From NCBI GenBank assembly GCA_937901055.1, contig CALCGO010000346.1, positions 1 to 19,283 of the forward strand: a DNA stretch of 19,283 nucleotides, given 5' to 3'. This document shows, piece by piece, positions 6,304-14,070 of this stretch. The position numbers were made by a program, and so were the translations under genes. The first letter of the stretch is position 1. Every line of letters starts with the position of its first letter. A model generated the notes under the pieces. It saw only the letters and a program-made list of their open reading frames with translations. It made no database searches and was not told the origin of the DNA. Source of the DNA: an uncultured Rhodobacterales bacterium (GTDB lineage Bacteria; Pseudomonadota; Alphaproteobacteria; Rhodobacterales; Rhodobacteraceae).

Positions 6304-7563
6304 TCAGGTGGATCCCAGCTCGATTGCGTCTTCGAGTGTGCGCAGCCCGGTCGTTGGTGCACTTACCAAGACGGCCATGTTGCCCGGTTTATGCTCGTTC
6401 CTGAGCATTTTCATATGGGCATCGGGGATCTCGGCCCACGGGAATACTTCGGACATGGAAGGGTCAAGACGGCGTTCCAACATCAACTGGTTGGCAGAGC
6501 TGGCCTGCTTGAGGTTAGCGAAGTGGCTGCCTTGAACGCGTTTTTGGTGCATCCACAAGTAGCGCGCGTCCATGGTCAGGTTGTAACCTGTCGTGCCTGC
6601 ACAGATAACGATCATGCCGCCCTTTTTGCAAACGAAGACTGAGGCGGGGAAAGTTGCTTCGCCCGGGTGTTCGAACACCATGTCGACGTTGTTGCCTTTG
6701 CCGGTGATATCCCAGATGGCTTTGCCGAACTTGCGGACCTCGCCGAACCATTCTTTGTATTCGGGGGTGTTCACGGTGGGCATCTGGCCCCAGCAGTTGA
6801 AATCTTTGCGGTTAATCACGCCTTTGGCGCCCAATCCTAATACAAATTCGCGTTTGTCTTCGTCCGAAATCACGCCGATCGCGTTTGCACCTGCGGTATT
6901 GATAAGTTGGATCGCGAAGGAGCCGAGGCCACCGGAAGCGCCCCATACCAATACGTTTTGGCCGGGTTTCAGCGTGTGTGGGCGATGGCCGAACAGCATG
7001 CGATAGGCAGTGGCAAGCGTTAGCGTGTAACACGCGCTTTCTTCCCAAGTCAGGTGCTGTGGGCGGCGCATTAACTGTTGGGCTTGCACGCGCGTGAACT
7101 GCGCGAAGGAGCCGTCAGGGGTTTCGTATCCCCAAATGCGTTGGCTTGAGGAGAACATCGGGTCGCCGCCGTTGCATTCTTCATCATCACCGTCGTCTTG
7201 GTTACAGTGAACCACAACTTCGTCGCCGACTTTCCAGCGTTTAACTTTGTCGCCAACTTTCCAGATGATGCCGGACGCGTCGGAACCTGCGATGTGGAAG
7301 TCCGCACCGTGTACATCGAAAGGTGAAATCGGGGTCCCAAGGCCAGCCCACACGCCATTATAGTTAACGCCTGCCGCCATAACTAAAATCAGAACTTCGT
7401 GGCTGTCGATTTCGGGCGTTTCGATAACCTCGAGCTGCATCGCTTTGTCAGGCTCACCATGACGATCACGCCGGATGGCCCAGCCATACATTTCCTTTGG
7501 CACATGGCCAAGCGGCGGGATTTGTCCGATTTCGTATAGGTCTTTGAGAGGGGCAGTGGACAT
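6304..7563 (-). CDS. ccr: Crotonyl-CoA carboxylase/reductase
   Basis: A 419-residue cytoplasmic enzyme of the medium-chain dehydrogenase/reductase family. It carries out NADPH-dependent reductive carboxylation of crotonyl-CoA to ethylmalonyl-CoA, the key step of the ethylmalonyl-CoA pathway for acetyl-CoA assimilation. Near-diagnostic stretches are visible: KDLYEIGQIPPLGHVPKEMY at the N-terminus, CNQDDGDDEECNGGDPMF (about 120-137), the nucleotide-binding loop WGASGGLGSFA (about 207-217), and QGSHFANLKQASSANQLM (about 344-361). The Glu in GYETPDG and the His in GSHFANL correspond, from memory, to residues that hold CO2 in studied homologues. The frame extends to ATG 7575, but ATG 7563 has GAGG six bases upstream and is preferred. 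Ethylmalonyl-CoA mutase lies about 2.2 kb away on the other strand. Confidence 0.97.
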   Translation of the reverse strand: MSTAPLKDLYEIGQIPPLGHVPKEMYGWAIRRDRHGEPDKAMQLEVIETPEIDSHEVLILVMAAGVNYNGVWAGLGTPISPFDVHGADFHIAGSDASGIIWKVGDKVKRWKVGDEVVVHCNQDDGDDEECNGGDPMFSSSQRIWGYETPDGSFAQFTRVQAQQLMRRPQHLTWEESACYTLTLATAYRMLFGHRPHTLKPGQNVLVWGASGGLGSFAIQLINTAGANAIGVISDEDKREFVLGLGAKGVINRKDFNCWGQMPTVNTPEYKEWFGEVRKFGKAIWDITGKGNNVDMVFEHPGEATFPASVFVCKKGGMIVICAGTTGYNLTMDARYLWMHQKRVQGSHFANLKQASSANQLMLERRLDPSMSEVFPWAEIPDAHMKMLRNEHKPGNMAVLVSAPTTGLRTLEDAIELGST

Positions 7564-7642
7564 TGTGGGCCTCATGAGTGTTGGCGTTGTAATATAGTTG
7601 CGCTATGGCACATGCATACGTCATTACATTAAACGCGAGAGT

Positions 7643-7704
7643 GCACAATACCTAAATTGTGCGGTGCAGCGGACATATTGTTACACAATGGGCGCGAATA
7701 TTGT
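7643..7704 (-). promoter_or_regulatory. Cluster of ATTGT/ACAAT elements in the ccr upstream region
   Basis: The 152 bp before ccr contain GCACAAT-N6-ATTGTGC (7643-7662, perfect 7-base arms), ATTGT-N3-ACAAT (7677-7689) and a further ATTGT at 7700-7704. The ATTGT starts (7656, 7677, 7700) are 21 and 23 bases apart, about two helical turns each. On the minus strand, TTGTGC of the first repeat could serve as a -35 element. This looks like an operator array for a regulator of ccr, which is inference. Confidence 0.45.
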
Positions 7705-7715
7705 ACTTATATTGC

Positions 7716-9122
7716 TTAAGTTGTCGAGATTGCTAGCTGATCCGACTCAAAGTGATGCGCAATCGCATTTGCATAGAATTTGACGACATGGGCATGTTCA
7801 GGGGCGAGTGCAAATTTTCCGCCTTCCTCCGTCACCATATGGCGCAGCGTCAACATCCGAAGGCCGACTTCTACGGCGTAGTCTTCGTCTTCGTGGGGGA
7901 TGTGGCTGTAGATACCGCGCGCCGATAGGAGCTGCCATGTCTGGTGGCATCTGGATTTTAGCTCCAACATGCTGATGGGGCGATCGGCCCGAAGCAATAC
8001 GGTTGAGACCAGCGATACAGGCAGGACGGGGACGACGTGGCCGATACGGTCCATTAGCTCCGCGCCGAGGTTTTCAATCACTTCGGGCATTTCGGCTGGT
8101 TCGTGCGTGGCCATGTATTCGGTTAGCGAGACGGGGCGGCCGAAGCTGACGCAGGCGTAGCCGTTGCGGTAAAATTTGCCGGTTAAACGCAACCATGTTT
8201 GGCGTACCATGAAGCGGATAAAGGTGCCGGGCTGGAAACGGAATTTACGTTTGCCATCCTCGGTTGGAGCGGTCAGGACGCGGTCCTCGAGCACGCGGTC
8301 GTAGTTCAAGCCGACGGGGACGAAGACGACGTTTCGCGATGTCTCGGCGTCGAAATCGCCAAGGATATAGCTGAGGAGGCCCAGCTTTGGTTCCCGTAGC
8401 AGACCATCGCGGGAAAGGCCGCCTTCGGGGAATATTGCCTGAGTAACACCGCCATCGGTAGCCAGTTGCACATAGCGGGCCAGCACTTTGCGATAAAGTT
8501 GGTTGCGGGATTTACGGCGGATGAAATAGCCACCCATCGCGCGGATAAGCTGTTGCAACGGCCAGACCCGCGCCCATTCCCCTACGGCGTAAGACAGCGC
8601 AGAGCGTTCGGCGACGAGGTATGTAACCAGCACATAGTCCATATTGGAACGGTGATTCATTACGAAGATAACGGTGGCATTCGGATCGACGCTTCGTAAC
8701 GCTTGGTCGTCGATAAAGCCGATCCGCACACGATACATAGCCTTGGACAGCAACCGTGATACGCGAATTGCGAAACCAAAGTAGGTGGAAGCCGAGAACG
8801 ACGGGACGATCTCGCGGGCGTATCGCTCAGCCATTTTGGCGGCGACTTCCGGTGGCATATTTTCAGCGATTGTATGCTCGGCTATGGCTTCCATGACTTT
8901 GGGGTCGTGAATCAATCGGTCGATCATGGTCTTGCGGCGCGTCAGTTTGAACGGCTGAATGGACAATTGCAGGCGGTCATTAAGGCTGTCGATCACACGG
9001 TTTAGGCGGCGGCGAAGGTACCAACGGACGGAGGGCATTAACAGCCGGTCGAGAATTCCGATAGCGGCGAGGATGCCGCCAAGTACCAATAACCAGACGG
9101 GGATTTCTACTACGTTGTTCAT
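7716..9122 (-). CDS. PlsB-like glycerol-3-phosphate / lysophospholipid acyltransferase
   Basis: A 468-residue protein with an N-terminal membrane helix (about residues 8-28) and a PlsC/PlsB acyltransferase domain. The catalytic block I is NHRSNMD (His157 and Asp162, H-X4-D), block II is GGYFIRR (197-203), block III is FPEGGLSRDG (231-240), and VFVPVGLNYDRV follows as block IV. These are the motifs of glycerol-3-phosphate acyltransferases, which make lysophosphatidic acid at the inner membrane. It is much shorter than E. coli PlsB (about 800 residues), so the acceptor could be another lysophospholipid. ATG 9122 lacks an obvious ribosome site, so the start is less certain than the gene. It is upstream of ccr on the same strand with a 152-bp gap that looks like a separate ccr promoter. 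Confidence 0.88.
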   Translation of the reverse strand: MNNVVEIPVWLLVLGGILAAIGILDRLLMPSVRWYLRRRLNRVIDSLNDRLQLSIQPFKLTRRKTMIDRLIHDPKVMEAIAEHTIAENMPPEVAAKMAERYAREIVPSFSASTYFGFAIRVSRLLSKAMYRVRIGFIDDQALRSVDPNATVIFVMNHRSNMDYVLVTYLVAERSALSYAVGEWARVWPLQQLIRAMGGYFIRRKSRNQLYRKVLARYVQLATDGGVTQAIFPEGGLSRDGLLREPKLGLLSYILGDFDAETSRNVVFVPVGLNYDRVLEDRVLTAPTEDGKRKFRFQPGTFIRFMVRQTWLRLTGKFYRNGYACVSFGRPVSLTEYMATHEPAEMPEVIENLGAELMDRIGHVVPVLPVSLVSTVLLRADRPISMLELKSRCHQTWQLLSARGIYSHIPHEDEDYAVEVGLRMLTLRHMVTEEGGKFALAPEHAHVVKFYANAIAHHFESDQLAISTT

Positions 9123-9192
9123 GCGGCACAGCTTTGCAGGAAACGTCGGGCAGGTCCAGTCGGAGGGGTGGTTGAAACGTGCGAAGGTGGTG

Positions 9193-9242
9193 TGACGTCA
9201 TAATTATGCCATAAAAATAGGGACTATGGCGTCTGACCATAG
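9193..9242. promoter_or_regulatory. Palindromes in the divergent promoter region
   Basis: The 183-bp gap between the acyltransferase (minus) and the small secreted protein (plus) holds TGACGTCA (9193-9200), CATAATTATG (9199-9208, a perfect 10-base palindrome overlapping it) and CTATGG-N7-CCATAG (9224-9242). They are placed where regulators of either divergent gene could bind. I recognise no known operator. Confidence 0.35.
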
Positions 9243-9305
9243 AATCAAAATACGACGGCCTTGGTTTTGTGGCGGTAACGAAACATTGGGATAAAAGGTA
9301 TATTG

Positions 9306-9641
9306 ATGCGACTTAAGCAAATATTAACGGCGATTACTGCTGCTGGAATTTTGTCAGCAACGTTTGCGCTTCCGGCGGCGGCGCTGAACCGGGTTGTGAC
9401 AATCGTCAACCAGACCGGCTATGTGATGGTGGAGTTTTATGGCTCCAACAAAGGCCGGACGAGTTGGGAAGAGGATATCCTGGGCTACGACGTTCTGGGT
9501 GGTTACGATTCCATTAACATCAACTTCGACGATGGTTCCGGCTATTGCGTCTTCGACTTCAAGGCTGTCTTCAGTGATGGTGACGAGGTTGTCTCCAACG
9601 GTATCAACGTCTGTGAAATTCCGACTTTCACGTATAACTAA
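9306..9641 (+). CDS. Small secreted protein of unknown function, with two cysteines
   Basis: A 111-residue protein with a clear Sec signal peptide (MRLKQILTAITAAGILSATFALPAAA, cleavage probably after the AAA near residue 26). The mature part, about 85 residues, is predicted beta-rich: VVTIVNQTGYVMVEFYGSNKG, then WEEDILGYDVLGGYDSININFDDGSGYCVFDF, then AVFSDGDEVVSNGINVCEIPTFTYN. Two cysteines, in GYCVF and NVCEI, are well placed for a periplasmic disulfide. I recall similar short proteins with the SWEEDILG...FDDG.GYC pattern in roseobacters but know no function. ATG 9306 lies seven bases after AGG; a TTG at 9303 is possible but poorer. It is monocistronic: own promoter region to the left and a good terminator to the right. 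Confidence 0.8.
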   Translation: MRLKQILTAITAAGILSATFALPAAALNRVVTIVNQTGYVMVEFYGSNKGRTSWEEDILGYDVLGGYDSININFDDGSGYCVFDFKAVFSDGDEVVSNGINVCEIPTFTYN

Positions 9642-9662
9642 AAATCAATTTTTAGTACGAAT

Positions 9663-9694
9663 AAAAGGGCGGCTTTCGGGTCGCCTTTTATTTT
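9663..9694 (+). terminator. Intrinsic terminator of the small secreted protein gene
   Basis: AAAAGG-G-CG (9663-9671) pairs with CGCCTTTT (9682-9689) around a GCTTTCGGGT loop with one bulged G, followed by ATTTT. This is a standard stem plus T-run terminator 21 bases after the stop codon, and it separates this gene from ecm. Confidence 0.85.
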
Positions 9695-9797
9695 GGAAAA
9701 GTTGTCACGTAACATTGTTCCGGTAAACTTTCCTCTTGCGTAATTATCTTAGCCTTGTAAATCTATGCTGCAACGCAATATGGATTTGGAGACGCAC

Positions 9798-11741
9798 GTG
9801 ACGCAAGCAACCAAAGATCGGCCATGGCTGTTCCGTACTTATGCAGGGCACTCGACAGCGGCGGCGTCTAATGCGCTTTATCGGTCGAACTTGGCGAAAG
9901 GTCAGACTGGGCTTTCTGTGGCATTCGATTTGCCCACCCAAACCGGCTATGACAGCGATCACATTCTATCGCGAGGCGAAGTTGGCAAGGTTGGCGTGCC
10001 GATCAGCCATCTAGGTGACATGCGGGCGTTGTTCGCGGATATTCCGCTGGAACAAATGAATACATCTATGACGATTAACGCGACTGCGGCGTGGATGCTG
10101 TCGCTGTATATCGCCGTGGCCGAGGAGCAAGGGGCGGATGTCGCTGGGCTTCAGGGGACAGTTCAGAACGACATTATCAAGGAATACCTAAGTCGCGGGA
10201 CATATGTATTTCCGCCCGAGGCCAGTTTGAAACTGATCGGGGATGTGGCGGAATATTGTTATACGTCTGTGCCAAAATGGAACCCGATGAACGTGTGCTC
10301 TTACCACCTGCAAGAAGCGGGTGCTACGCCTGAGCAGGAACTGGCCTTTGCCTTAACAACGGCGATAGCGGTTCTGGATCAGGTGCGCGGACAGGTTCCG
10401 GCGGAGGATTTTCCGAAGGTGGTTGCGCGCATATCGTTTTTTGTGAATGCGGGTACCCGCTTTGTGACCGAGATGTGCAAAATGCGCGCCTTCGTGGACC
10501 TGTGGGATGAAATTTGTCGTGATCGCTACGGTGTGGCCGATGCCAAGCAGCGCAGGTTTCGGTATGGGGTGCAAGTTAACAGCCTTGGTCTTACGGAACA
10601 GCAACCCGAGAATAACGTCTATCGTATCTTGATCGAAATGCTGGCCGTCACCCTTTCCAAAAAGGCGCGGGCGCGGGCGGTGCAATTGCCTGCATGGAAC
10701 GAAGCGTTGGGTTTGCCGCGTCCTTGGGATCAGCAATGGTCGCTGCGGATGCAGCAGATTATGGCGTATGAAACCGACTTGTTGGAGTTTGATGATCTGT
10801 TTGATGAAAATCCGGCGGTTGATCGCAAGGTTGAAGAACTGAAAACAGGCGCGCGGTTGGAGATCGAGCACATCGACCAGATGGGTGGGGCGGTTTCGGC
10901 GATTGAATACATGAAGACGCAACTGGTGATGTCCAATTCAGCCCGCATCGGGCGGATCGAGGCGGGGGAAACCACCGTTGTTGGCGTGAATAAGTTCCAA
11001 AACGGCGAGGAAAGCCCCCTTACGTCTGGTGAAGGCGGGATCATGGTTGTTGATCCGAAGGTGGAGCAGGAACAGATTGATAGCCTGAATGCATGGCGTG
11101 ATTTGCGAGATGACGCGGCGGTTATGGCCGCGCTGTCGCAATTGCGGGATGATGCGAAAGCTGGTGTGAATATCATGCCTGCCTCGATTGTCGCCGCGAA
11201 AGCTGGTGTGACCACGGGTGAGTGGGGTATGGCGATGCGGGGCGAGTTTGGCGAATATCGTGCGCCAACAGGGGTTGGCACTGCGATGTCGAATTCCACT
11301 GAAGGTTTAGAAAATGTGCAGGCCGAGGTTAGCCGTGTGGCTGGTGAGCTGGGTTCACCGATTAGGTTACTTGTAGGCAAGCCGGGGTTAGACGGACATT
11401 CCAATGGCGCAGAGCAGATCGCTGTTCGGGCGCGGGATTGCGGCATGAAAGTGACCTATGAGGGCATCCGCATGACGCCCGAATCCATTGTTGAGGCCGC
11501 AGTGAACGAGAAGGTTCATATCGTCGGGTTGTCGATTTTATCGGGGTCCCACCTGCCGCTGATTGCTGAAGTGATGGAGCGAATGCAGGGTGCTCGTTTG
11601 GAAATTCCGGTGATCGTCGGCGGGATTATTCCTGATGAAGATTGCGCGGCGTTAACCGAAATGGGCATCGCACGGATTTACACGCCGAAGGATTTCGACC
11701 TGAACAGGATCATGTTGGATATTGTAGAGTTGGTGGCTTAG
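9798..11741 (+). CDS. ecm: Ethylmalonyl-CoA mutase, adenosylcobalamin-dependent
   Basis: A 647-residue cytoplasmic enzyme that converts (2R)-ethylmalonyl-CoA to (2S)-methylsuccinyl-CoA, two steps after crotonyl-CoA carboxylase/reductase in the ethylmalonyl-CoA pathway. The N-terminal TIM-barrel domain opens with RPWLFRTYAGHSTAAASNAL and GLSVAFDLPTQTGYDSD, typical of acyl-CoA mutases. The C-terminal B12 domain has the DXHXXG motif (D532, H534, G537 in KPGLDGHSNGAEQ), followed by SILSGSH and VGGIIP. The close match to the ecm branch, rather than methylmalonyl-CoA mutase, is from memory and supported by ccr nearby. The frame extends to ATG 9765, but GTG 9798 has GGAG six bases upstream and gives MTQATKDRPWLF, matching the expected N-terminus. 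Its stop overlaps the convergent tetR stop by four bases. Confidence 0.95.
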   Translation: MTQATKDRPWLFRTYAGHSTAAASNALYRSNLAKGQTGLSVAFDLPTQTGYDSDHILSRGEVGKVGVPISHLGDMRALFADIPLEQMNTSMTINATAAWMLSLYIAVAEEQGADVAGLQGTVQNDIIKEYLSRGTYVFPPEASLKLIGDVAEYCYTSVPKWNPMNVCSYHLQEAGATPEQELAFALTTAIAVLDQVRGQVPAEDFPKVVARISFFVNAGTRFVTEMCKMRAFVDLWDEICRDRYGVADAKQRRFRYGVQVNSLGLTEQQPENNVYRILIEMLAVTLSKKARARAVQLPAWNEALGLPRPWDQQWSLRMQQIMAYETDLLEFDDLFDENPAVDRKVEELKTGARLEIEHIDQMGGAVSAIEYMKTQLVMSNSARIGRIEAGETTVVGVNKFQNGEESPLTSGEGGIMVVDPKVEQEQIDSLNAWRDLRDDAAVMAALSQLRDDAKAGVNIMPASIVAAKAGVTTGEWGMAMRGEFGEYRAPTGVGTAMSNSTEGLENVQAEVSRVAGELGSPIRLLVGKPGLDGHSNGAEQIAVRARDCGMKVTYEGIRMTPESIVEAAVNEKVHIVGLSILSGSHLPLIAEVMERMQGARLEIPVIVGGIIPDEDCAALTEMGIARIYTPKDFDLNRIMLDIVELVA

Positions 11742-12334
11742 CGGTTCGCGAAACCCACAATTTGAACGTCCAGCATTTTGGTTCCGGCCTCGACAATATC
11801 GAAGTCGCGATTGTTCAGGGACCAGCGCATTGCGAGGCCCTGAATTAATGCCAACACCAGATAAGCGGAACTGTCAGGGTCAATGTTCGGGTTAAATTCG
11901 CCGGACTTAATGCCCTTTTTGAACAATTCGGCCAGCTTCTGTTGCCGCTGTGCCATTAGGCCAGCGAAAAACGCGCGTAGCTTCTCGTTCTCAGAATGCA
12001 ATTCACGCGAAAACAGGATCGCCGGGACGGCTGGCGTGGTTTCTATAAAGGCGAGCTGTGCGGCAACCATTTTGCGAAGACGATCTGTGGGGCCAGTCGA
12101 CTCGGCTAAATCGCTGCTTTCGGTCATCAGGGTGCAAATGCGATCGCCTACCGCTTCCCATATGTCAGACTTGGCTGGGAAATGTCGGAAGATCGCAGGT
12201 TGCGAGATGCCGATTTCCGTGGCCAGACGTTCAGTCGTTAGTCGGTCAGGACCACACTCCGCAGCTAATCGGATCGCGGTATCAACGATTTCTTTTTTGC
12301 GCTCGGCAGCTGGTTTTCTGGTTCTGACTGTCAT
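11738..12334 (-). CDS. TetR/AcrR-family transcription regulator
   Basis: A 198-residue regulator with an N-terminal TetR helix-turn-helix: KKEIVDTAIRLAAECGPDRLTTERLATEIGISQPAIFRHFPAKSDIWEAV (about residues 13-62). A divergent helical ligand/dimer domain follows. Such proteins usually repress and are released by a small ligand, which cannot be inferred here. AAGG lies seven bases before ATG 12334. It is 59 bp downstream of the cytochrome c gene on the same strand, with a large inverted repeat in the gap, so it probably controls its own unit. Candidate operators are at 12351-12384 and 12888-12916. The stop shares four bases with the convergent ecm stop. Confidence 0.9.
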   Translation of the reverse strand: MTVRTRKPAAERKKEIVDTAIRLAAECGPDRLTTERLATEIGISQPAIFRHFPAKSDIWEAVGDRICTLMTESSDLAESTGPTDRLRKMVAAQLAFIETTPAVPAILFSRELHSENEKLRAFFAGLMAQRQQKLAELFKKGIKSGEFNPNIDPDSSAYLVLALIQGLAMRWSLNNRDFDIVEAGTKMLDVQIVGFANR

Positions 12335-12350
12335 TTTTCGACCTTAAGGC

Positions 12351-12384
12351 TTGTGATGACCCAAATACAACGGGGTCATCACAA
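12351..12384. promoter_or_regulatory. Perfect 12-base inverted repeat between the cytochrome c and tetR genes
   Basis: TTGTGATGACCC (12351-12362) and GGGTCATCACAA (12373-12384) are perfect inverted arms around a 10-base spacer. The repeat begins 16 bases upstream of the tetR start. It is either a TetR operator or a hairpin between the two cistrons; there is no T run on either side, so a standard terminator is unlikely. Confidence 0.6.
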
Positions 12385-12393
12385 TACATAGTG

Positions 12394-12867
12394 TTATCCG
12401 TCCTCTGCTACAACATCGAAGCGATAGCCTTCATGACAAGAAGTGCATCGAAGCATTAGGTCGCCAAGCTGAGCCAGAACGATCTTCGAGTTGCCCATAT
12501 CGGAGGCTTCCATCGAGAGATCGTCAAACGCTTTATGCGTGCCCATGCCTAATGATTTGAAATCTAACGGAAGTTTTGCGATTAATTGGGCGGGTTCACC
12601 ACCGGTCGCGGCCATACCGATGCTGGTGGCGGTAGCGGCGACGGTTTCCATGTCTTCTTCAGCGATGGCCTCGACGATGGTTTGAACGCCTTCAAGGAAT
12701 GTTCGCATCTCGCCCAGAATCATGTCTTTTTCCGGTGCGGTTAGTAGAATGGCGGTTCTGCCATCGTCTGTTTGCTCGACACTACCGGTCACAAACTTGA
12801 ACCCGACAAAGGCCAACATCACTGCCAAAATCGCCGTTATCGTCCAACTTACTTTTACTGAATTCAT
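12394..12867 (-). CDS. Membrane-anchored c-type cytochrome, class-II-like
   Basis: A 157-residue protein with an uncleaved-looking N-terminal membrane helix (about residues 8-27) and a periplasmic helical domain. The single haem-binding motif CTSCH is at residues 141-145, close to the C-terminus. A C-terminal CXXCH after four helices is the plan of class II cytochromes (c'/c556). Met54 in LGEMRTFLEG is in the region where low-spin members have their axial ligand, so a c556-like electron carrier is possible. The partner is not visible. AGGGAG lies about seven bases before ATG 12867. It has its own promoter-like region of 59 bp after galE with overlapping palindromes, and probably forms a unit with the TetR gene downstream. 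Confidence 0.82.
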   Translation of the reverse strand: MNSVKVSWTITAILAVMLAFVGFKFVTGSVEQTDDGRTAILLTAPEKDMILGEMRTFLEGVQTIVEAIAEEDMETVAATATSIGMAATGGEPAQLIAKLPLDFKSLGMGTHKAFDDLSMEASDMGNSKIVLAQLGDLMLRCTSCHEGYRFDVVAEDG

Positions 12868-12887
12868 TTCACTCTCCCTTTTTGTTA

Positions 12888-12916
12888 TAAGTTATTAGTA
12901 ACTAACTTTTAACTTA
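12888..12916 (-). promoter_or_regulatory. Nested palindromes in the cytochrome c promoter region
   Basis: This 29-base stretch holds TTAGTAACTAA (12895-12905, 5-base arms), AGTTA-N4-TAACT (12890-12903) and TAAGTTA-N15-TAACTTA (12888-12916). On the minus strand a TTATAA/TATAAC sequence next to it resembles a -10 box, which would place the palindromes between -35 and -10, a usual place for a TetR-type repressor. Binding by the linked TetR is inference. Confidence 0.5.
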
Positions 12917-12926
12917 GGCGTCAAGC

Positions 12927-13940
12927 TTATGCTTTGTAACCGAGGGGGTTGGTGTCTTGCCAATGCCAGCTAGAGGCACACATGTCGGTAAGTCCGAATT
13001 CAGCCTTCCAGCCAAGTTCAGCCTGTGCACGGGTAGCATCGGCGTAAAATATTGCAATGTCGCCATCGCGCCTGCCGCTGATTTGATATGGCACGTCTCG
13101 ACCGCTAGCTTTGGCATAGGCGGCGATCATTTCCATAACGGATACGCCTTGCCCTAGGCCAAGGTTGAACGCACGACTGCCGTTGTTCGCGGCTGCCCAT
13201 TCCAACGCTGCAAGATGGGCGCGGGCTAGATCGTTAACGTGGATATAATCCCGAACACCTGTACCGTCCGCGGTCTCATAGTCGTTGCCAAACACCTTGA
13301 CCTGTTTCCGCCGCCCGATGGCGACTTGGGCAATCATGGGCATAAGGTTATTGGGAATCCCCAAAGGATCTTCGCCGATACGCCCGCTTTCGTGCGCCCC
13401 TACGGGGTTGAAGTAGCGCAAAATGGCAGCGGTGAAGTCAGGATTGGCGGTGGCCAGATCACGCAACATTTCCTCGATATGAAGTTTGTTGCGCCCGTAA
13501 GGACTGGTGGGACGCAGAGGGTGGTCTTCGGTGAAGGGTAGAAAATCCGGGTCTCCGTAAACCGTCGCGCTGGAGGAAAACACGATGTTGTTGCAATTCG
13601 TGGCTTTCATCGCCTGCAACAAATTGATGGTGCCCTGGACGTTGTTTTCATAGTATTCCAACGGTATTTCGACGGACTCGCCAACCGCTTTCAGGCCCCC
13701 AAAATGGATCACGGCATCGGGATCAAATTCTTTTAGGTTTGTCGTTAACCCCTCGCGGTCGCGCAGATCGGTTTTGTGGAAGGTAAAGCTGCGGTTCGAA
13801 AGGGTCCTAACACGCTCCAACGCTTCGGGCGAACTGTTGGAGAAGTTGTCGATTACGCACACCTCGTGGCCAGCACCGAGAACCTCTAACATAGTGTGGG
13901 TGCCGATGTATCCGGCCCCTCCGGTGATTAGAACGCGCAT
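12927..13940 (-). CDS. galE: UDP-glucose 4-epimerase
   Basis: A 337-residue cytoplasmic NAD-dependent enzyme of the extended short-chain dehydrogenase family that interconverts UDP-glucose and UDP-galactose for polysaccharide and lipopolysaccharide synthesis. The nucleotide-binding loop is GGAGYIG (residues 7-13), the catalytic triad is S124 (FSSSATVYG), Y148 and K152 (SPYGRNK), and the VIHFGGLKAVGES and LRYFNPVGAHESG segments are typical of GalE. The length equals that of standard GalE. ATG 13940 has an AGG six bases upstream. It is divergent from uppS with a 130-bp gap. The cytochrome c gene follows on the same strand after 59 bp but probably has its own promoter. Confidence 0.95.
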   Translation of the reverse strand: MRVLITGGAGYIGTHTMLEVLGAGHEVCVIDNFSNSSPEALERVRTLSNRSFTFHKTDLRDREGLTTNLKEFDPDAVIHFGGLKAVGESVEIPLEYYENNVQGTINLLQAMKATNCNNIVFSSSATVYGDPDFLPFTEDHPLRPTSPYGRNKLHIEEMLRDLATANPDFTAAILRYFNPVGAHESGRIGEDPLGIPNNLMPMIAQVAIGRRKQVKVFGNDYETADGTGVRDYIHVNDLARAHLAALEWAAANNGSRAFNLGLGQGVSVMEMIAAYAKASGRDVPYQISGRRDGDIAIFYADATRAQAELGWKAEFGLTDMCASSWHWQDTNPLGYKA

Positions 13941-14070
13941 TTTGAACCTGAAAGTAAGAAGCGATATGTAGCGGAATATATCCTATGCGGACGGGAAGTT
14001 ACAATTGTTGGTTGAGAAAATACCCCGTTTATATTAGTCATTTACCTAAATGCGATTGAAGGAGTGCGAT

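Noticed and set aside
10353..11446. Two long minus-strand open frames (189 and 238 residues) opposite ethylmalonyl-CoA mutase
   Set aside because: Both are antisense shadows of a strongly conserved enzyme, with no recognisable motif or ribosome site.
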